From Aliidiomarina maris (GTDB lineage: Bacteria; Pseudomonadota; Gammaproteobacteria; Enterobacterales; Alteromonadaceae), in assembly GCF_003987335.1 (NCBI RefSeq), contig NZ_PIPK01000002.1, positions 124,001 to 188,000 of the forward strand: 64,000 nucleotides of DNA, read 5' to 3'. Every line of letters begins with the position of its first letter. Positions within the stretch are counted from its first letter, which is position 1. This document shows, in pieces, positions 24,858 through 35,619 of this stretch. The notes below the pieces were generated by a model. That model did not search any database and was not told the DNA's origin. It saw nothing but the letters and a program-made list of their open reading frames with translations. The position numbers and the translations under genes are program-made.

Positions 24858-26150
24858 TTATTCTTGCTCGACAACAAAACTAGCAAGCTTGTTACCGTGC
24901 ACTTTAAGCAGCTTTTGCCACTCCACCGCAGGCATGTTGACAGATACTAACATATCTCCGTTGTCGAGTATCTGTTCTGATTGCACACAATCAAGCGCAT
25001 ATAATTGACTGCGAAGTTTACCCTCCTGCGGAGGTAGTCGCAAATGCTCACGCATCATTTGCTTTGACAGGCGCTCACTCAGGGCTTGGAACAACAAATC
25101 GACCCCAACGCCAGTTTGGGCAGACAACCATACGCGTTGCGGAACCCCTGCGTCGTCATAATCAATACGTGGATTTTGCTGTTCCAGACGATCTATCTTA
25201 TTGCATACCAATAATTGCGGTGTTTCGGAGGCTTCAATTTCAGCTAATACCGCATCAACTTGGCGTTGGTTGTCCGCTTGGCGCTCGTCACTAATATCCA
25301 TCACGTGGAGGAGTAAGTCGGCATCGCGGGTTTCTTGCAATGTGGCTTTAAACGCTGCCACTAAGTCGTGGGGAAGATGGCGAATAAACCCAACGGTGTC
25401 CGCCAGCACCGCAGGGCCAACGTCTTTCAAGTCAATCTTACGTAAGGTTGGGTCGAGGGTGGCAAACAATTGGTCCTCGGCATACACATCTGCGTTGGTA
25501 ATTCGATTAAATAACGTCGACTTGCCGGCGTTGGTATAACCGACCAATGCAAGCGTAGGAATTTCCGCACGCATGCGTGCGCGACGCCCTTGTTCACGTT
25601 GTTTCGCCACTTTGTCTAAACGCGCTAAGATCGCTTTAATACGTGCGCGCAGCAAGCGACGGTCAGTTTCGAGCTGAGTTTCACCAGGCCCACGTAAACC
25701 GATACCACCTTTTTGGCGCTCTAAGTGAGTCCAGCCTCGAATCAGTCGCGTTGAAATGTGACGCAATTGCGCCAACTCAACCTGCAGCTTACCCTCGTGG
25801 GTGCGCGCACGCTGGGCGAAGATATCAAGAATTAAACCGGTGCGGTCAAGCACGCGACACTGAAAGACTTTCTCTAAGTTACGTTCCTGGGAGGGTGACA
25901 ACGCGTGGTTAAAAATAACGATGTCTGCTTCATGGGCTTTAACCAATGCAGCAATTTCTTCGGCTTTACCTGTGCCGATAAACAACTTCGCATCCGGCGC
26001 ACGTCGGCTGGTTGAAACGACTTCAAGTGCTTCAACCCCAGCCGATGACACCAGCAAAGCGAGCTCTTCAACGTCTTCACGAGCGGATTCATTCGGAAAG
26101 TCGACATTGACGAGTATCGCCTGCTCGCCGCCTTCATATCTATCAAACAA
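24858..26150 (-). CDS. hflX: GTPase HflX, ribosome-associated
   Basis: HflX splits stalled or hibernating 70S ribosomes, especially after heat stress. The 430-residue protein has the N-terminal HflX domain, the signature GLRGPGETQLE near 151-161 and the G-domain P-loop GYTNAGKST at 204-212. DTVGF and NKID follow. The start codon is TTG: the family opening MFDRY begins there and AGAGG lies eight bases upstream. It follows hfq by 26 bp in the conserved miaA-hfq-hflX order. Confidence 0.96.
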   Translation of the reverse strand: MFDRYEGGEQAILVNVDFPNESAREDVEELALLVSSAGVEALEVVSTSRRAPDAKLFIGTGKAEEIAALVKAHEADIVIFNHALSPSQERNLEKVFQCRVLDRTGLILDIFAQRARTHEGKLQVELAQLRHISTRLIRGWTHLERQKGGIGLRGPGETQLETDRRLLRARIKAILARLDKVAKQREQGRRARMRAEIPTLALVGYTNAGKSTLFNRITNADVYAEDQLFATLDPTLRKIDLKDVGPAVLADTVGFIRHLPHDLVAAFKATLQETRDADLLLHVMDISDERQADNQRQVDAVLAEIEASETPQLLVCNKIDRLEQQNPRIDYDDAGVPQRVWLSAQTGVGVDLLFQALSERLSKQMMREHLRLPPQEGKLRSQLYALDCVQSEQILDNGDMLVSVNMPAVEWQKLLKVHGNKLASFVVEQE

Positions 26151-26176
26151 GCGAGCTACCTCTGCTTAATTGGAAA

Positions 26177-26437
26177 TTAAAATTGGGGGGCACCACCTTC
26201 AGCGTCGTCACTACCCGTTGGATGGTAGTTGTTCGGAATACGTGAAGGCACCACAGTTGAGATGGCATGCTTATACACCATCTGACTCACGGTATTCTTT
26301 AATAGTACCACGAACTGATCAAACGACTCGATCTGTCCTTGGAGCTTAATGCCGTTTACTAAATAAATTGAAACGGGAATACGCTCACGTCGTAGCGCAT
26401 TCAAAAAAGGGTCTTGTAACGTTTGGCCTTTCGCCAT
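26177..26437 (-). CDS. hfq: RNA chaperone Hfq
   Basis: Hfq is the hexameric Sm-like protein that pairs small RNAs with mRNAs. From the ATG at 26437 (AGGAA seven bases upstream) it has 86 residues. Sm1 is present, with Gln8 and the FDQF loop around 39-42, and Sm2 has the YKHAIST motif. The acidic C-terminal tail is short compared with the 102-residue E. coli protein. An in-frame upstream extension of 20 codons lacks family similarity. It sits between miaA and hflX. Confidence 0.98.
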   Translation of the reverse strand: MAKGQTLQDPFLNALRRERIPVSIYLVNGIKLQGQIESFDQFVVLLKNTVSQMVYKHAISTVVPSRIPNNYHPTGSDDAEGGAPQF

Positions 26438-26551
26438 GGCTATGTTCCTTTCGCAACTTGTTATTAGAATTGATACAGTGCTTGAGTACGACGCCACTGC
26501 ATCTTGAGTGTAGCAAGATAATTTATTAAGTGCGGGTTATTTCTACAAATT

Positions 26552-27526
26552 TCAAGGCTTTTTTAACCACATTTGTGGCCGCGTCGCGAATTTGTCCCGC
26601 AAGGTTGACCACGCCTCGTCAGCTAGGTTCACCTGAGTTGGGTCAAGCCAATGTAAATCCGGCCAACTACGCAACCAAGTTAACTGGCGTTTTGCCAATT
26701 GACGTGTGGCTGCAATCCCTTTTGCCCGCATATCGTCGGCGCTGATGTCGCCGTCTAAATATTGCCATACTTGACGGTAGCCGACGCAGCGCATGGATGG
26801 TAAATCCAAATGCAAATCGCCGCGTGCACGCAGTTTTTCAACTTCAGCAATGAAGCCTTGCTGCAACATATCATCAAAACGTAATTCAATACGCTGATGC
26901 AACACTTTTCGATCGGCAGGCGCTACTGCAAATTGGTAACTTGGCCATTGCAGACCTGGCTCCTGGGACTCCGTGAGCTCAGTCATACTGCGCCCACTTA
27001 ATGTGTACACTTCCAAAGCACGCAATAACCGCTGCGGATCATTCGGGTGAATACGTGCGGCGGACTGCGGGTCAAAGCTGGCCAGCCTTTGGTGCAATGC
27101 CAGCCAACCGTGCTGCTCGGCTTCAGCTTGCAGGGCCTCACGCACTGCCGCATCCGCAGTTGGCAAGTTCGACATGCCGCCAAGGAGCGTGCGGTAATAC
27201 AGCATGGTGCCGCCGACTAAGATAGGTACTTGCTGCTGCGCAATCGCCTGCTCAATAAGGTCCAGGGCAGCATGGCGAAAGTCTGCTGCGCTGTAGCTCT
27301 GCGCAGGGTCAAGAATATCCACTAAAGCATGGGGGTAGCGCGCCAGCTCCGCAGCACTTGGCTTGGCTGTACCAATGTCCATTTGTTTATAAATGAGCGC
27401 AGAATCAACACTAATAATACGCCCATTCAAGCGCTCAAATAGATCCATCGCCAGCTGGGTTTTACCCGCGGCTGTGGGTCCGGAAATACAAATAACAAAA
27501 GGCTGACCGCCATTCAGTTGTGTCAC
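26552..27526 (-). CDS. miaA: tRNA dimethylallyltransferase
   Basis: MiaA adds the isopentenyl group to A37 of tRNAs that read codons beginning with U. The 324-residue protein has the P-loop GPTAAGKT at 16-23, the [18 protein letters not shown] segment that follows it, and the central [12 protein letters not shown] motif. The start appears to be GTG, six bases after AGGA. The gene ends about 115 bp before hfq and starts 31 bp after mutL. The order mutL-miaA-hfq is conserved across gammaproteobacteria. Confidence 0.97.
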   Translation of the reverse strand: MTQLNGGQPFVICISGPTAAGKTQLAMDLFERLNGRIISVDSALIYKQMDIGTAKPSAAELARYPHALVDILDPAQSYSAADFRHAALDLIEQAIAQQQVPILVGGTMLYYRTLLGGMSNLPTADAAVREALQAEAEQHGWLALHQRLASFDPQSAARIHPNDPQRLLRALEVYTLSGRSMTELTESQEPGLQWPSYQFAVAPADRKVLHQRIELRFDDMLQQGFIAEVEKLRARGDLHLDLPSMRCVGYRQVWQYLDGDISADDMRAKGIAATRQLAKRQLTWLRSWPDLHWLDPTQVNLADEAWSTLRDKFATRPQMWLKKP

Positions 27527-27556
27527 ATTCGGTCCTGTTACATTATGTTCTAGGGC

Positions 27557-29368
27557 TTAATTAAGTGTGCTCTGCCAATCAAGTGCGCGCAAGAAATTAG
27601 CCTGAATATCTAAATTCGCACTTTCTTGCAGCCAATAGTCTGCCTGCGACTCGCTAAACTGGGTTAATTCCGCCTGCTGCGCCAGCCACCGGTGCAGCGC
27701 TTGGTGCTCGGTTAGGTCGGTAGCGTCTAATAGCTCGATAAGCTTAGGTAACAATTGGCTAATGTCTCGTTGGCGCAACATCGTTGGCACCTGCATGACC
27801 ACCGCACGTTGTGTTGAGAGCATTTTCAACTGCACCCCAAGTACGGCTAATTGCTGCTGCTGTTCTGGCTGCAAAGGCTCGGCTAATTCAAGCTGCACCG
27901 GGAGCAGCAGAGGCTGACCGCTTAAGCCTTGTTTTAGCTTTTGCTTTAACCGAGCTTGCTCCACGGCGACCTGCACGGCGCTGACATCAATCAGTGCCAA
28001 GTCACTGGTCATTTGGGTGCTGTGTTGCAGCATCAGCGCATAGCGCTGGGCTAATAAACCGACTCGCCGCCATTGGCTATGGCCCGGTGTTAATGCTGGT
28101 GCGGACGTCTGCGCCGCAGGCGTCATTAACTGCTGGTAATAGGCTGCTGCGGCTGGAGCATCCTGTTCTACGAGCTGCCTAATCGCTGAGTGTGCAGCCG
28201 CTGAGTCGCTATGGGGCTGCTGATAGGCGTGACGCGGCGGGGGCTGATAGGCCTGCTGTGCGGGCGCCTCATTGGCTGCCGTCACTGGCCCTTGCGGGTT
28301 CAGGTTTGATTCCGTAGTGGTAAAGCTTGGCGCGTCATCCTGCAACGGCTTATAACTAGCGATAGCTTGGCGCAAACTGTGCAGCACAAAATCATGAATT
28401 TGGCGCGCCTGATGAAAGCGCACTTCATGCTTCGCTGGATGAACATTCACATCCACCTCTCGCGCTGGCAGCGTTAAATACAGCACATACGTTGGCTGGC
28501 GATCGTCGTTCAGGCTATCGTCGTAGGCTTGTCGAATCGCATGATTTAGCAATTTGTCCTTCATCATGCGTCCGTTGACGTACATATATTGAACGTCCCC
28601 TTGGTGCCGACATGCCTGTGCAGGCGCTATCCAGCCATGTAGTTGCCACTGCTCGAAAGTATGTTGCAGAAACACCGCGTCCTGGGCGAAGCCTTGGCCG
28701 GCAATTGCTTTTAATCTGGGCAACGCTTGGTCGACATCTATCTGCTCCGCCGCCTGACCGCGCATAGGCTTATAGTCACGGACCTTCCGGCCGTTGTGGG
28801 TCAAATGAATACGCACATGAGGCGCGGCTAATGCAATCCGCCGCACCACCTCATCAATGTGACCAAATTCAGTTTTCTCGGTGCGTAAAAACTTACGCCG
28901 CGCTGGGGTATTGAAAAAGAGATCCTGCACATCAACGGTAGTGCCTTGGGGGTGCGCGGCGGGCTGAATTTGTACCTGCATATCACGGCCTTCACAAAAC
29001 GCCTGCCAAGCTTCGCTTTGATCTGCTGGCTTCGAGGTCAAGGTTAGGCGTGATACCGAACTGATACTTGCTAATGCTTCGCCACGAAAACCGAGGGACT
29101 GAATACTCTCAAGGTCATCCAAGGTATGAATTTTCGAAGTTGCATGACGACTTAATGCCAGCGCCAGCTCGTCTTTGGCAATGCCGCTTCCATTGTCACG
29201 CAAGCGGATGCGCTTGGCTCCGCCTTGTTCAATGTCTAAGCTTAAATCTGTTGCACCTGCATCGATGCTATTTTCCACCAGCTCTTTAACCACAGACGAC
29301 GGGCGCTCAACCACCTCGCCCGCAGCAATTTGATTGGCTAGTTGCAGCGGCAATTGACGAATAGGCAT
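27557..29368 (-). CDS. mutL: DNA mismatch repair protein MutL
   Basis: MutL links MutS mismatch recognition to strand incision. The 603-residue protein has the GHKL ATPase motifs at the N-terminus ([23 protein letters not shown]). A Gln/Pro/Ala-rich linker spans about 340-430 and is followed by the dimerisation domain. I see no DQHAxxE endonuclease motif, which fits a MutH-dependent system. The ATG overlaps the amiB stop codon by one base (TGATG), so the two are translationally coupled. Confidence 0.97.
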   Translation of the reverse strand: MPIRQLPLQLANQIAAGEVVERPSSVVKELVENSIDAGATDLSLDIEQGGAKRIRLRDNGSGIAKDELALALSRHATSKIHTLDDLESIQSLGFRGEALASISSVSRLTLTSKPADQSEAWQAFCEGRDMQVQIQPAAHPQGTTVDVQDLFFNTPARRKFLRTEKTEFGHIDEVVRRIALAAPHVRIHLTHNGRKVRDYKPMRGQAAEQIDVDQALPRLKAIAGQGFAQDAVFLQHTFEQWQLHGWIAPAQACRHQGDVQYMYVNGRMMKDKLLNHAIRQAYDDSLNDDRQPTYVLYLTLPAREVDVNVHPAKHEVRFHQARQIHDFVLHSLRQAIASYKPLQDDAPSFTTTESNLNPQGPVTAANEAPAQQAYQPPPRHAYQQPHSDSAAAHSAIRQLVEQDAPAAAAYYQQLMTPAAQTSAPALTPGHSQWRRVGLLAQRYALMLQHSTQMTSDLALIDVSAVQVAVEQARLKQKLKQGLSGQPLLLPVQLELAEPLQPEQQQQLAVLGVQLKMLSTQRAVVMQVPTMLRQRDISQLLPKLIELLDATDLTEHQALHRWLAQQAELTQFSESQADYWLQESANLDIQANFLRALDWQSTLN

Positions 29369-30699
29369 CAGCTAGCCGGAATCTCTAACACCTGACCAAC
29401 TCGCAACACCGTAGACGACAGGTTGTTCTGTTGCTGAATCGCACGCACGGTCGTCCCATAACGTTGCGCCAACACTGACAGCGAATCACCCGACTGCACA
29501 CGATGCTGACGTGTGCGTTGATTGGCTAAAATAGTGCCATCAATTGGGTGGCGGACAAAAAATTCACGCGTGCCCTCATACAAGGCTTGGGCTAAGCGCT
29601 GCTGATGCGCCGTCGAGCGCATTTCTTGCTCTTCTTGCGGGTTCGATATAAAGCCTAACTCGACTAATACCGACGGAATATCCGGGCTATTCAAGACCGC
29701 AAAGCTTGCAGCCTGTGGCTCGCGGCGATGTAAGCGCGTCACTGTGCCGAGGCGTGACAACAATAAATTCGCCGCCTCAAAGCCACCGCTCATTGAGCTG
29801 TCAATCGACATATCTAATAAGGTGCGCGCTAAGTACGGGTCGTCGCCATTGTTTGACAACACTTCGCCAGCACCGCCGAGCAATTCAGAATGCTGCTCGC
29901 GGTTCTCTAACCATCGGCCTAACTCAGTATTCGCACGTCGCCGCGACAACACCCACACCGATGCACCACGCGGCTGCGGTGTTGTAAATGCGTCGGCGTG
30001 AATAGAAATCAGCATGTCTGCACGCTCACGTCGGGCGATGCGGTTACGCTGATTCAGTTGTACGCCATAGTCGCCAGTTCGCACCAATACTGCCTTCATG
30101 CCTGGGTCAGCATTAATTAGCTCCGCCAAGCGACGTGCAACCGGCAAGGTAATATTTTTCTCATAGGTCCCCGAAGGCCCAATTGAACCTGGGTCTTCGC
30201 CTCCGTGGCCAGCATCAATCGCGACCACCACAGGACGCTCTTTCATACCTTCTAAACTGCGTGTTACGCGCTGTTCTGGCACTGACTGCCCCGGAATATC
30301 GACCACTAAGCGATGGCCGTAGCGCTCATTCGGCGGCAATGGAAATATCACTGGGGTCACTTGTCGGCTGAGCTCTAACACGATACGTGTGGTGGATGCT
30401 TGGGGCGGTGATGACGAGCGAATACGATTGACCATCATCGACTCAAAGTCGAGGGCGTCCAGGTTGACTTGGTTGCGGGTGTTACGAAAATCTATCACAA
30501 GCCGATAAGGCTGGTTGTCATAGATGGTAAAATAACTATGTTCAGGGGCTGCTGCCAGGTCAAACACAATGCGGGTCTTGTCCGGCGCAGGCCACACCCG
30601 CACCGATTCTAAGGCATCACTTGCAAACGCTGGGGCGATAAGCCACAACGAACACCATATAAGAGCCAAACTGTTCAGCGCACTGCGTATTTTTTTCAT
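29368..30699 (-). CDS. amiB: N-acetylmuramoyl-L-alanine amidase, AMIN-amidase-LysM
   Basis: This amidase cleaves septal peptidoglycan during daughter-cell separation. The 443 residues show a signal peptide ending near AFA (about residue 26), then an AMIN domain (about 30-130) for septal targeting. The zinc amidase domain has its ligands in [17 protein letters not shown] and VELGF. A C-terminal LysM repeat ([17 protein letters not shown]) follows. The domain order matches AmiB/AmiC-type enzymes that are activated by LytM factors. It is periplasmic. The gene lies upstream of mutL, as in E. coli. Confidence 0.95.
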   Translation of the reverse strand: MKKIRSALNSLALIWCSLWLIAPAFASDALESVRVWPAPDKTRIVFDLAAAPEHSYFTIYDNQPYRLVIDFRNTRNQVNLDALDFESMMVNRIRSSSPPQASTTRIVLELSRQVTPVIFPLPPNERYGHRLVVDIPGQSVPEQRVTRSLEGMKERPVVVAIDAGHGGEDPGSIGPSGTYEKNITLPVARRLAELINADPGMKAVLVRTGDYGVQLNQRNRIARRERADMLISIHADAFTTPQPRGASVWVLSRRRANTELGRWLENREQHSELLGGAGEVLSNNGDDPYLARTLLDMSIDSSMSGGFEAANLLLSRLGTVTRLHRREPQAASFAVLNSPDIPSVLVELGFISNPQEEQEMRSTAHQQRLAQALYEGTREFFVRHPIDGTILANQRTRQHRVQSGDSLSVLAQRYGTTVRAIQQQNNLSSTVLRVGQVLEIPAS

Positions 30700-30798
30700 T
30701 ATTATTTAATTACTTGGTTAACTCATAGATTATTTAACTAGCAGTTATTTATCTCATTACACGTAGTTCTTAACAAACTAAATTGCGTTTTTAACAAA

Positions 30799-31338
30799 CT
30801 ACACTGCGGTTTGCCACAAGTTCAGACAGGCATTTCCCGCCGCAGTTCGACCCAGCGCGGATAAAGTTCGATGCAACTCAACGCCTGCACTGTCTTGCTG
30901 GGCCACTAATTCAAGCTCAATATCAGCGCCTGGAAGCAAACCGAACCCACGCTGCGGCCATTCGACCAAACACAAGCAATCATTGGCAAAGTAATCTCGA
31001 ATCCCCATGAATTCGAGCTCTTCTGGGTCTTGCAAACGGTATAAATCAAAGTGAAACACGCGCATATCGCTTAGCTCGTAGGGCTCTACCAAAGTATAGG
31101 TCGGGCTTTTGACTGCCCCTTGGTGGCCGAGGTGCTGAATTAAGCCGCGACTAAAGGTTGTCTTCCCGGCACCCAAACCACCATGCAAATACACCACCAA
31201 CGGCGGAACCTCGGCCAGCTCTTTTATCGCCTGCGCTAACCCTTGACCCGCTGCAACAGTCGCGTCAGCGTCAGCCAGCGTAATAACCAACTGAGGCGTT
31301 GCGTGCTGATTTATTTCACTACTCACCAGATGACTCAT
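30799..31338 (-). CDS. tsaE: tRNA t6A biosynthesis ATPase TsaE
   Basis: TsaE is the ATPase that assists TsaB/TsaD in making t6A37 on ANN-decoding tRNAs. The 179 residues contain the P-loop [10 protein letters not shown], the [10 protein letters not shown] switch segment and FHFDLYRL, all diagnostic. The N-terminal 20 residues and C-terminal tail are longer than the usual core, and a later start is possible. It lies upstream of amiB and downstream of nnr, as in E. coli. Confidence 0.95.
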   Translation of the reverse strand: MSHLVSSEINQHATPQLVITLADADATVAAGQGLAQAIKELAEVPPLVVYLHGGLGAGKTTFSRGLIQHLGHQGAVKSPTYTLVEPYELSDMRVFHFDLYRLQDPEELEFMGIRDYFANDCLCLVEWPQRGFGLLPGADIELELVAQQDSAGVELHRTLSALGRTAAGNACLNLWQTAV

Positions 31339-31405
31339 CGTGCTGTTGCCTTATATTGTTGCTATAACCATTGAATTCGCTGACTGCGGTGAATATTAGC
31401 AAACT

Positions 31406-32932
31406 TCAATCAGCAGTTGACCCCCCTTGCGAAGGATTTACCCAAGCACTGATGCAGTCAATCACATCGCTGGCCAGCAAACCGCGCTGGCCTCGCGTTT
31501 GGCTAGCCGTTTGCGCCGCCAACCCATGCACCAGCGCTGCGTAGCCTGTGCTTTCGGGCAGACTTTGGCGCAGCTGACCCGCTTGTGCGTATAGTGGCGC
31601 AAGCACCGCGGCGATAACGCCCGTTAACACATCTCCCATACCAGCACTGGCAAGCCCTGGGTTGCCCGAAGTATTCACTGCCACATAGTCTGAATGGTAA
31701 ATAATGCTTCCCGCACCTTTTAGCACCACCACACCACCGTACTGCTCATGCAGCCGTGCCGCTGTGTCCCAGCGATCTTGCTCTAACTCATTGGCTTGGG
31801 TGGCTAGTAATCGCGACGCTTCGCCAGGGTGTGGGGTTAGAATCCAATCGTCTCGACGCATGGGGTTTCGCGCCAGCAAATTAAGCGCGTCCGCATCAAC
31901 CACAAGGGGCGTATCCAGCTCAATCACCTTATGCCACCACGCCTGCCCCCACTGTTGCTGGCCCAGGCCCGGGCCAATAGCGATCACATCGGCTTGTTGC
32001 AAGAGGGTATCGCTATCAGGGTCATCGGCTTGTAAACTGCGCACCATAAGCTCAGGCGCAAACCCTTGGCTGCCATGTTGGCAAATCACAGTGACTTTAC
32101 CTGCGCCCGCACGCAACGCCGCCATACCGGCTAACTGAACCGCGCCCACCATGCCCTCGCTGCCGCCGATAATGACCACATGGCCGAACATACCTTTATG
32201 GCAATTCCAAGGCCGGGGCGGAAAGGCTTGAGTCAACTGAGTTGGGTCTAAACGCCAAGCTGCCGCTTTGCACAAGGTGCGAAATTCACGCAAAATACCC
32301 AGGTCAGCGAACCATAGCTGGCCGCAATAGTCCCCAGCTTGAGCCGTGTAAAGCCCACGCTTTGGCGCCACCATAGTCACCGTATGGCGAGCCTGAATAG
32401 CCTGCCCCAATACACGCCCGGTGTCTGCATGCAGCCCGCTCGGAACATCAATCGCAATTACCGGTAAGCGCGCTTCATTGACGCTGGCTATTGCCTCAGC
32501 AATGTCGCCTTGCACCGGCGTATCCACCCCAGTCCCAAGTAACGCATCCACCACCACGTCCGGGTCACAGTCGCCCCAATCCAACAAGGCTTCGATCTGG
32601 CCACCCTGGGCTTGCCAGCTACTTTGCGCCCGCGCACTCAGCTCAGTGGCTGCGGGTTTAGCAGTAAATACACGTACATCGTAGCCTGCCAGTGCCGCTT
32701 GTGTGGCCAATACATAGCCGTCACCGCCGTTATTACCACTACCACAGAGTACCGCAACGCGCAGTGGCGCCGGATACGCTTCGCGCAAGCACTCGAAGGC
32801 GGCACGGCCAGCGCGCTGCATCAATTGCCACATGCTAATGCCAGCAATTTCAGCCGCTCTTGCCTCATAGTCACGCACCTGATCAGGGCGATACAGTTGT
32901 TGGGGGATCTGTCGGGTCAATAATCGGTTCAT
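31406..32932 (-). CDS. nnr: Bifunctional NAD(P)H-hydrate epimerase/dehydratase
   Basis: Nnr repairs hydrated NADH and NADPH. The N-terminal YjeF-like epimerase domain (about 1-215) carries GSGNNGGDGYV. The C-terminal ADP-dependent dehydratase domain (about 230-500) carries TPHPGEASRLL and NPGLASAGMGDVLTG. At 508 residues it has the full fused length. A GAGGAG ribosome site precedes the ATG. It opens the nnr-tsaE-amiB-mutL block; the queG gene that often lies next to it is not present here. Confidence 0.96.
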   Translation of the reverse strand: MNRLLTRQIPQQLYRPDQVRDYEARAAEIAGISMWQLMQRAGRAAFECLREAYPAPLRVAVLCGSGNNGGDGYVLATQAALAGYDVRVFTAKPAATELSARAQSSWQAQGGQIEALLDWGDCDPDVVVDALLGTGVDTPVQGDIAEAIASVNEARLPVIAIDVPSGLHADTGRVLGQAIQARHTVTMVAPKRGLYTAQAGDYCGQLWFADLGILREFRTLCKAAAWRLDPTQLTQAFPPRPWNCHKGMFGHVVIIGGSEGMVGAVQLAGMAALRAGAGKVTVICQHGSQGFAPELMVRSLQADDPDSDTLLQQADVIAIGPGLGQQQWGQAWWHKVIELDTPLVVDADALNLLARNPMRRDDWILTPHPGEASRLLATQANELEQDRWDTAARLHEQYGGVVVLKGAGSIIYHSDYVAVNTSGNPGLASAGMGDVLTGVIAAVLAPLYAQAGQLRQSLPESTGYAALVHGLAAQTASQTRGQRGLLASDVIDCISAWVNPSQGGSTAD

Positions 32933-32981
32933 ACAAACTCCTCAAGCAGAGTTTGGCCGGTGGCGCTTCGGTCAGCCGCGG

Positions 32982-33185
32982 TTACTCGGGTTTGAACACC
33001 CCGATCACGCCGTCAAACGTGCGCTCCGAACCACTGCCTTGGGCTTTTGGCTCATCCATCTTAAAGCCACACTCAACGCATTCAACATGCTCAATGCCGT
33101 GTTCGCTGTACAACATTAAACTGTCGACTGCCTTACATTCTGTGCATGTTGCGCCGGCGATAAACCGCTTCTTACTTCTCGCCAT
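32982..33185 (-). CDS. yheV: YheV-family putative metal-binding protein
   Basis: This is a small protein of 67 residues from the ATG at 33185, with AGGAG eight bases upstream. It carries two CxxC knuckles, CTEC (17-20) and CVEC (41-44), in the order typical of YheV/DUF2387 proteins, and so probably binds zinc. Function is not established. In E. coli yheV lies close to yheS, yheT and yheU. Here it is divergent from yheS. Confidence 0.88.
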   Translation of the reverse strand: MARSKKRFIAGATCTECKAVDSLMLYSEHGIEHVECVECGFKMDEPKAQGSGSERTFDGVIGVFKPE

Positions 33186-33317
33186 GATGCGTACTCCTCT
33201 GGTTGCCACCAACCGACGACGGGCTTAACTTGCCATTAGCATAGCATACCGCCCTGCCGTCCTGATCATGGCTGTGATAAAATCAATCCCATTTCTAGGT
33301 GGTTGGAATTTTACCCT

Positions 33318-35228
33318 ATGATTCAAGCGGAATCGATAAGCCTTATTCGTGGCGCCAAGCAGTTATTACAGCAAAGTAGTTTTACCATTTATGCAGGACA
33401 GCGCGTCGGCTTAGTGGGTGCGAACGGTACTGGTAAATCATCGCTATTTGCGTTGCTGCGCGGAGAAATCAAGGAAGACGCAGGTAACCTGCAGTTTCCA
33501 GCCGCGTGGCGCATTGCGGCTGTGGCGCAGGAAACGCCAGCGCTAGATGCCACGGCACTTGCCTATGTGGTCAGTGGCGACCAAGAGTACACCGCATTGA
33601 ATCAAGCCCTAGCGGCGGCAGAACAGGCCGATGACGGCCACAAGATAGCCGCTATTCATGGCCAGTTAGATGCGATTGGCGGCTATCAAATTGAAGCGCG
33701 AGCAGCGAGTTTGTTGGCCGGCTTAGGATTTAGCCAAGCGCAACTGCAAAAACCGGTGCGCGCGTTCTCTGGTGGTTGGCGAATGCGCTTAAACCTAGCT
33801 CAAGCCTTGATCGCGCGGTCTGACTTATTACTGCTGGATGAGCCTACCAACCACCTCGACTTGGATGCTATTTATTGGTTAGAGAACTGGTTACTGCGTT
33901 ACCCCGGCACCTTGATCCTGATTTCCCACGACCGTGACTTTTTGGACGCGGTGATTACCCATACGATTCATATCGACCGCCAGCAAACCCACAGTTATAG
34001 CGGCAACTACACCAGTTTCCAGCGCCAACGCAGTGAGCAGTTAGCACAGCACCGCCAGCAGTATGAAAAGCAGCAAGCCCAGCGCGCCCATTTGCAGTCG
34101 TTTATTGACCGCTTTAAAGCCAAAGCGACTAAAGCTAAGCAAGCCCAAAGCCGGGTCAAAGCCCTTGAGAAGCTGACCTTAAGCGCACCGCTGGAAGATG
34201 CCCAGGCCTTTGAATTTAGCTTTCGCCCGCCTAACAAGTTACCCAACCCACTGATTGAAATGGAAAAGCTGCAGGCGGGTTATGGCGACACCGTTATTTT
34301 GCACAACATTCACCTGAACTTGGTGCCGGGTAGCCGTATCGGCTTGTTAGGCCACAATGGCGCGGGTAAATCGACGCTGATGAAGCTATTAGCTGGCGAG
34401 ATGCAGCCCTTGGCGGGCCAGCGCCGGGTAAGTGCAGGGCTTGAAATTGGTTACTTCGCACAACATCAGTTAGAAACCTTGCACCCTGAAGAGAGCCCTA
34501 TGGCGCATATACAACGGCTCGACCCAAGCGCAAGCGAGCAAAGCCTGCGTGACTATTTAGGCGGGTTTGGTTTTCATGGCGATAGCGTGTTTGCACCCAG
34601 CGGGCCGTTTTCAGGTGGTGAGAAAGCACGCTTGGTACTGGCGTTAATTGTCTATCAGAAGCCCAATTTATTGCTGCTTGACGAACCGACCAACCACTTG
34701 GACTTGGATATTCGCGAGGCGCTGATTCGCGCTTTGCAGGATTTCACCGGCGCCATGGTCATTGTGTCCCACGACCGTCATTTTCTGCGTGCCACCGTCG
34801 ACGATTTTTACTTAGTCGCGAATCAGCGCGTAGAAGGTTTTGATGGCAGCTTAGAGGACTATCAACAGTGGGTGGAAGACCAGCGCGCCGAATCGAAAGC
34901 CCAGGCAAATGCGGCGAGCCAATCCGACAGCCCAGATAAGACCAGCAAAAAAGAAGCACGCCAAGCCGCCGCCGATAAGCGCAAACTGATGAAACCGCTG
35001 CAAGACAAAATTAAAGCCGCGGAACGCTTAATGCAACAAGCCGAAACAGAACTGGTCAAGGTCCATGACCGGCTTAGCGCGGCGGATATCTATGACGCAG
35101 CCAACAAAGACGAGCTCACTCAGTTATTGAAGCGCCAAGGTGAATTACAGCAACAGCTTGAAGACGCCGAAGCCGACTGGTTAAGCCACAGTGAACAACT
35201 AGATATGATGCAGGTGGACGATGCATAA
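33318..35228 (+). CDS. yheS: ABC-F ATPase YheS
   Basis: ABC-F proteins bind the ribosomal E site and relieve stalled translation. They have no membrane domains. From the ATG at 33318 the protein has 636 residues. Two ABC domains carry Walker A GANGTGKSS and GHNGAGKST, and signatures FSGGWRMRLNLAQ and FSGGEKARLVLAL. Between them lies the charged P-site tRNA interaction linker. A coiled-coil C-terminal extension (about 530-636) ends the protein. Similarity to E. coli YheS is very high by eye. It overlaps the next gene by 8 bp. Confidence 0.95.
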   Translation: MIQAESISLIRGAKQLLQQSSFTIYAGQRVGLVGANGTGKSSLFALLRGEIKEDAGNLQFPAAWRIAAVAQETPALDATALAYVVSGDQEYTALNQALAAAEQADDGHKIAAIHGQLDAIGGYQIEARAASLLAGLGFSQAQLQKPVRAFSGGWRMRLNLAQALIARSDLLLLDEPTNHLDLDAIYWLENWLLRYPGTLILISHDRDFLDAVITHTIHIDRQQTHSYSGNYTSFQRQRSEQLAQHRQQYEKQQAQRAHLQSFIDRFKAKATKAKQAQSRVKALEKLTLSAPLEDAQAFEFSFRPPNKLPNPLIEMEKLQAGYGDTVILHNIHLNLVPGSRIGLLGHNGAGKSTLMKLLAGEMQPLAGQRRVSAGLEIGYFAQHQLETLHPEESPMAHIQRLDPSASEQSLRDYLGGFGFHGDSVFAPSGPFSGGEKARLVLALIVYQKPNLLLLDEPTNHLDLDIREALIRALQDFTGAMVIVSHDRHFLRATVDDFYLVANQRVEGFDGSLEDYQQWVEDQRAESKAQANAASQSDSPDKTSKKEARQAAADKRKLMKPLQDKIKAAERLMQQAETELVKVHDRLSAADIYDAANKDELTQLLKRQGELQQQLEDAEADWLSHSEQLDMMQVDDA

Positions 35229-35601
35229 CCCGATTGATGCCGCCACATTCTGGCAAGCAAGTCATGAAATTTATCAGCGCCCTGGCATGCAGCAACAACT
35301 GATAACGCGCCAGGACCAGCACGGCGACAATGTGAATTTAGCGTTGTTGGAGTTGTATCTTGCAGAGCGAGGGCAACCGTTAGATACCAATGAGAAGCAG
35401 GTGCTACAGGCGTTAATTGACGCGTTTAGCACTGAGCACACCCAATTAGTGCGCCAGTTACGACGTCAGTTAAGTCGCAGTGAGGCATTGACCGAAGTCG
35501 CTAGCAAGGCACTCAAACAAGCGCTATTAGACGCTGAGTTAATCTTAGAACAACAAGAACAGGCGCTGCTGATCACACATCTGCAGCGCCTGCGCGCATA
35601 A
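35221..35601 (+). CDS. TIGR02444-family protein (DUF2390)
   Basis: This 126-residue protein resembles TIGR02444/DUF2390 proteins. Its N-terminal region FWQASHEIYQRPG...LITRQDQHGDNVNLALLELYLA follows that family's pattern, and the rest is alpha-helical and Gln/Leu-rich. Its function is unknown. The start overlaps the last codons of yheS by 8 bp, so the two are translationally coupled and may act together. That link to ribosome rescue is inference only. Confidence 0.75.
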   Translation: MHNPIDAATFWQASHEIYQRPGMQQQLITRQDQHGDNVNLALLELYLAERGQPLDTNEKQVLQALIDAFSTEHTQLVRQLRRQLSRSEALTEVASKALKQALLDAELILEQQEQALLITHLQRLRA

Positions 35602-35619
35602 GGTTATTGCGTGTAAACC

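Noticed and set aside
33303..33317. TTG start five codons before the yheS ATG
   Set aside because: Family members begin with the M-I-x-x-x-S/L core at 33318.
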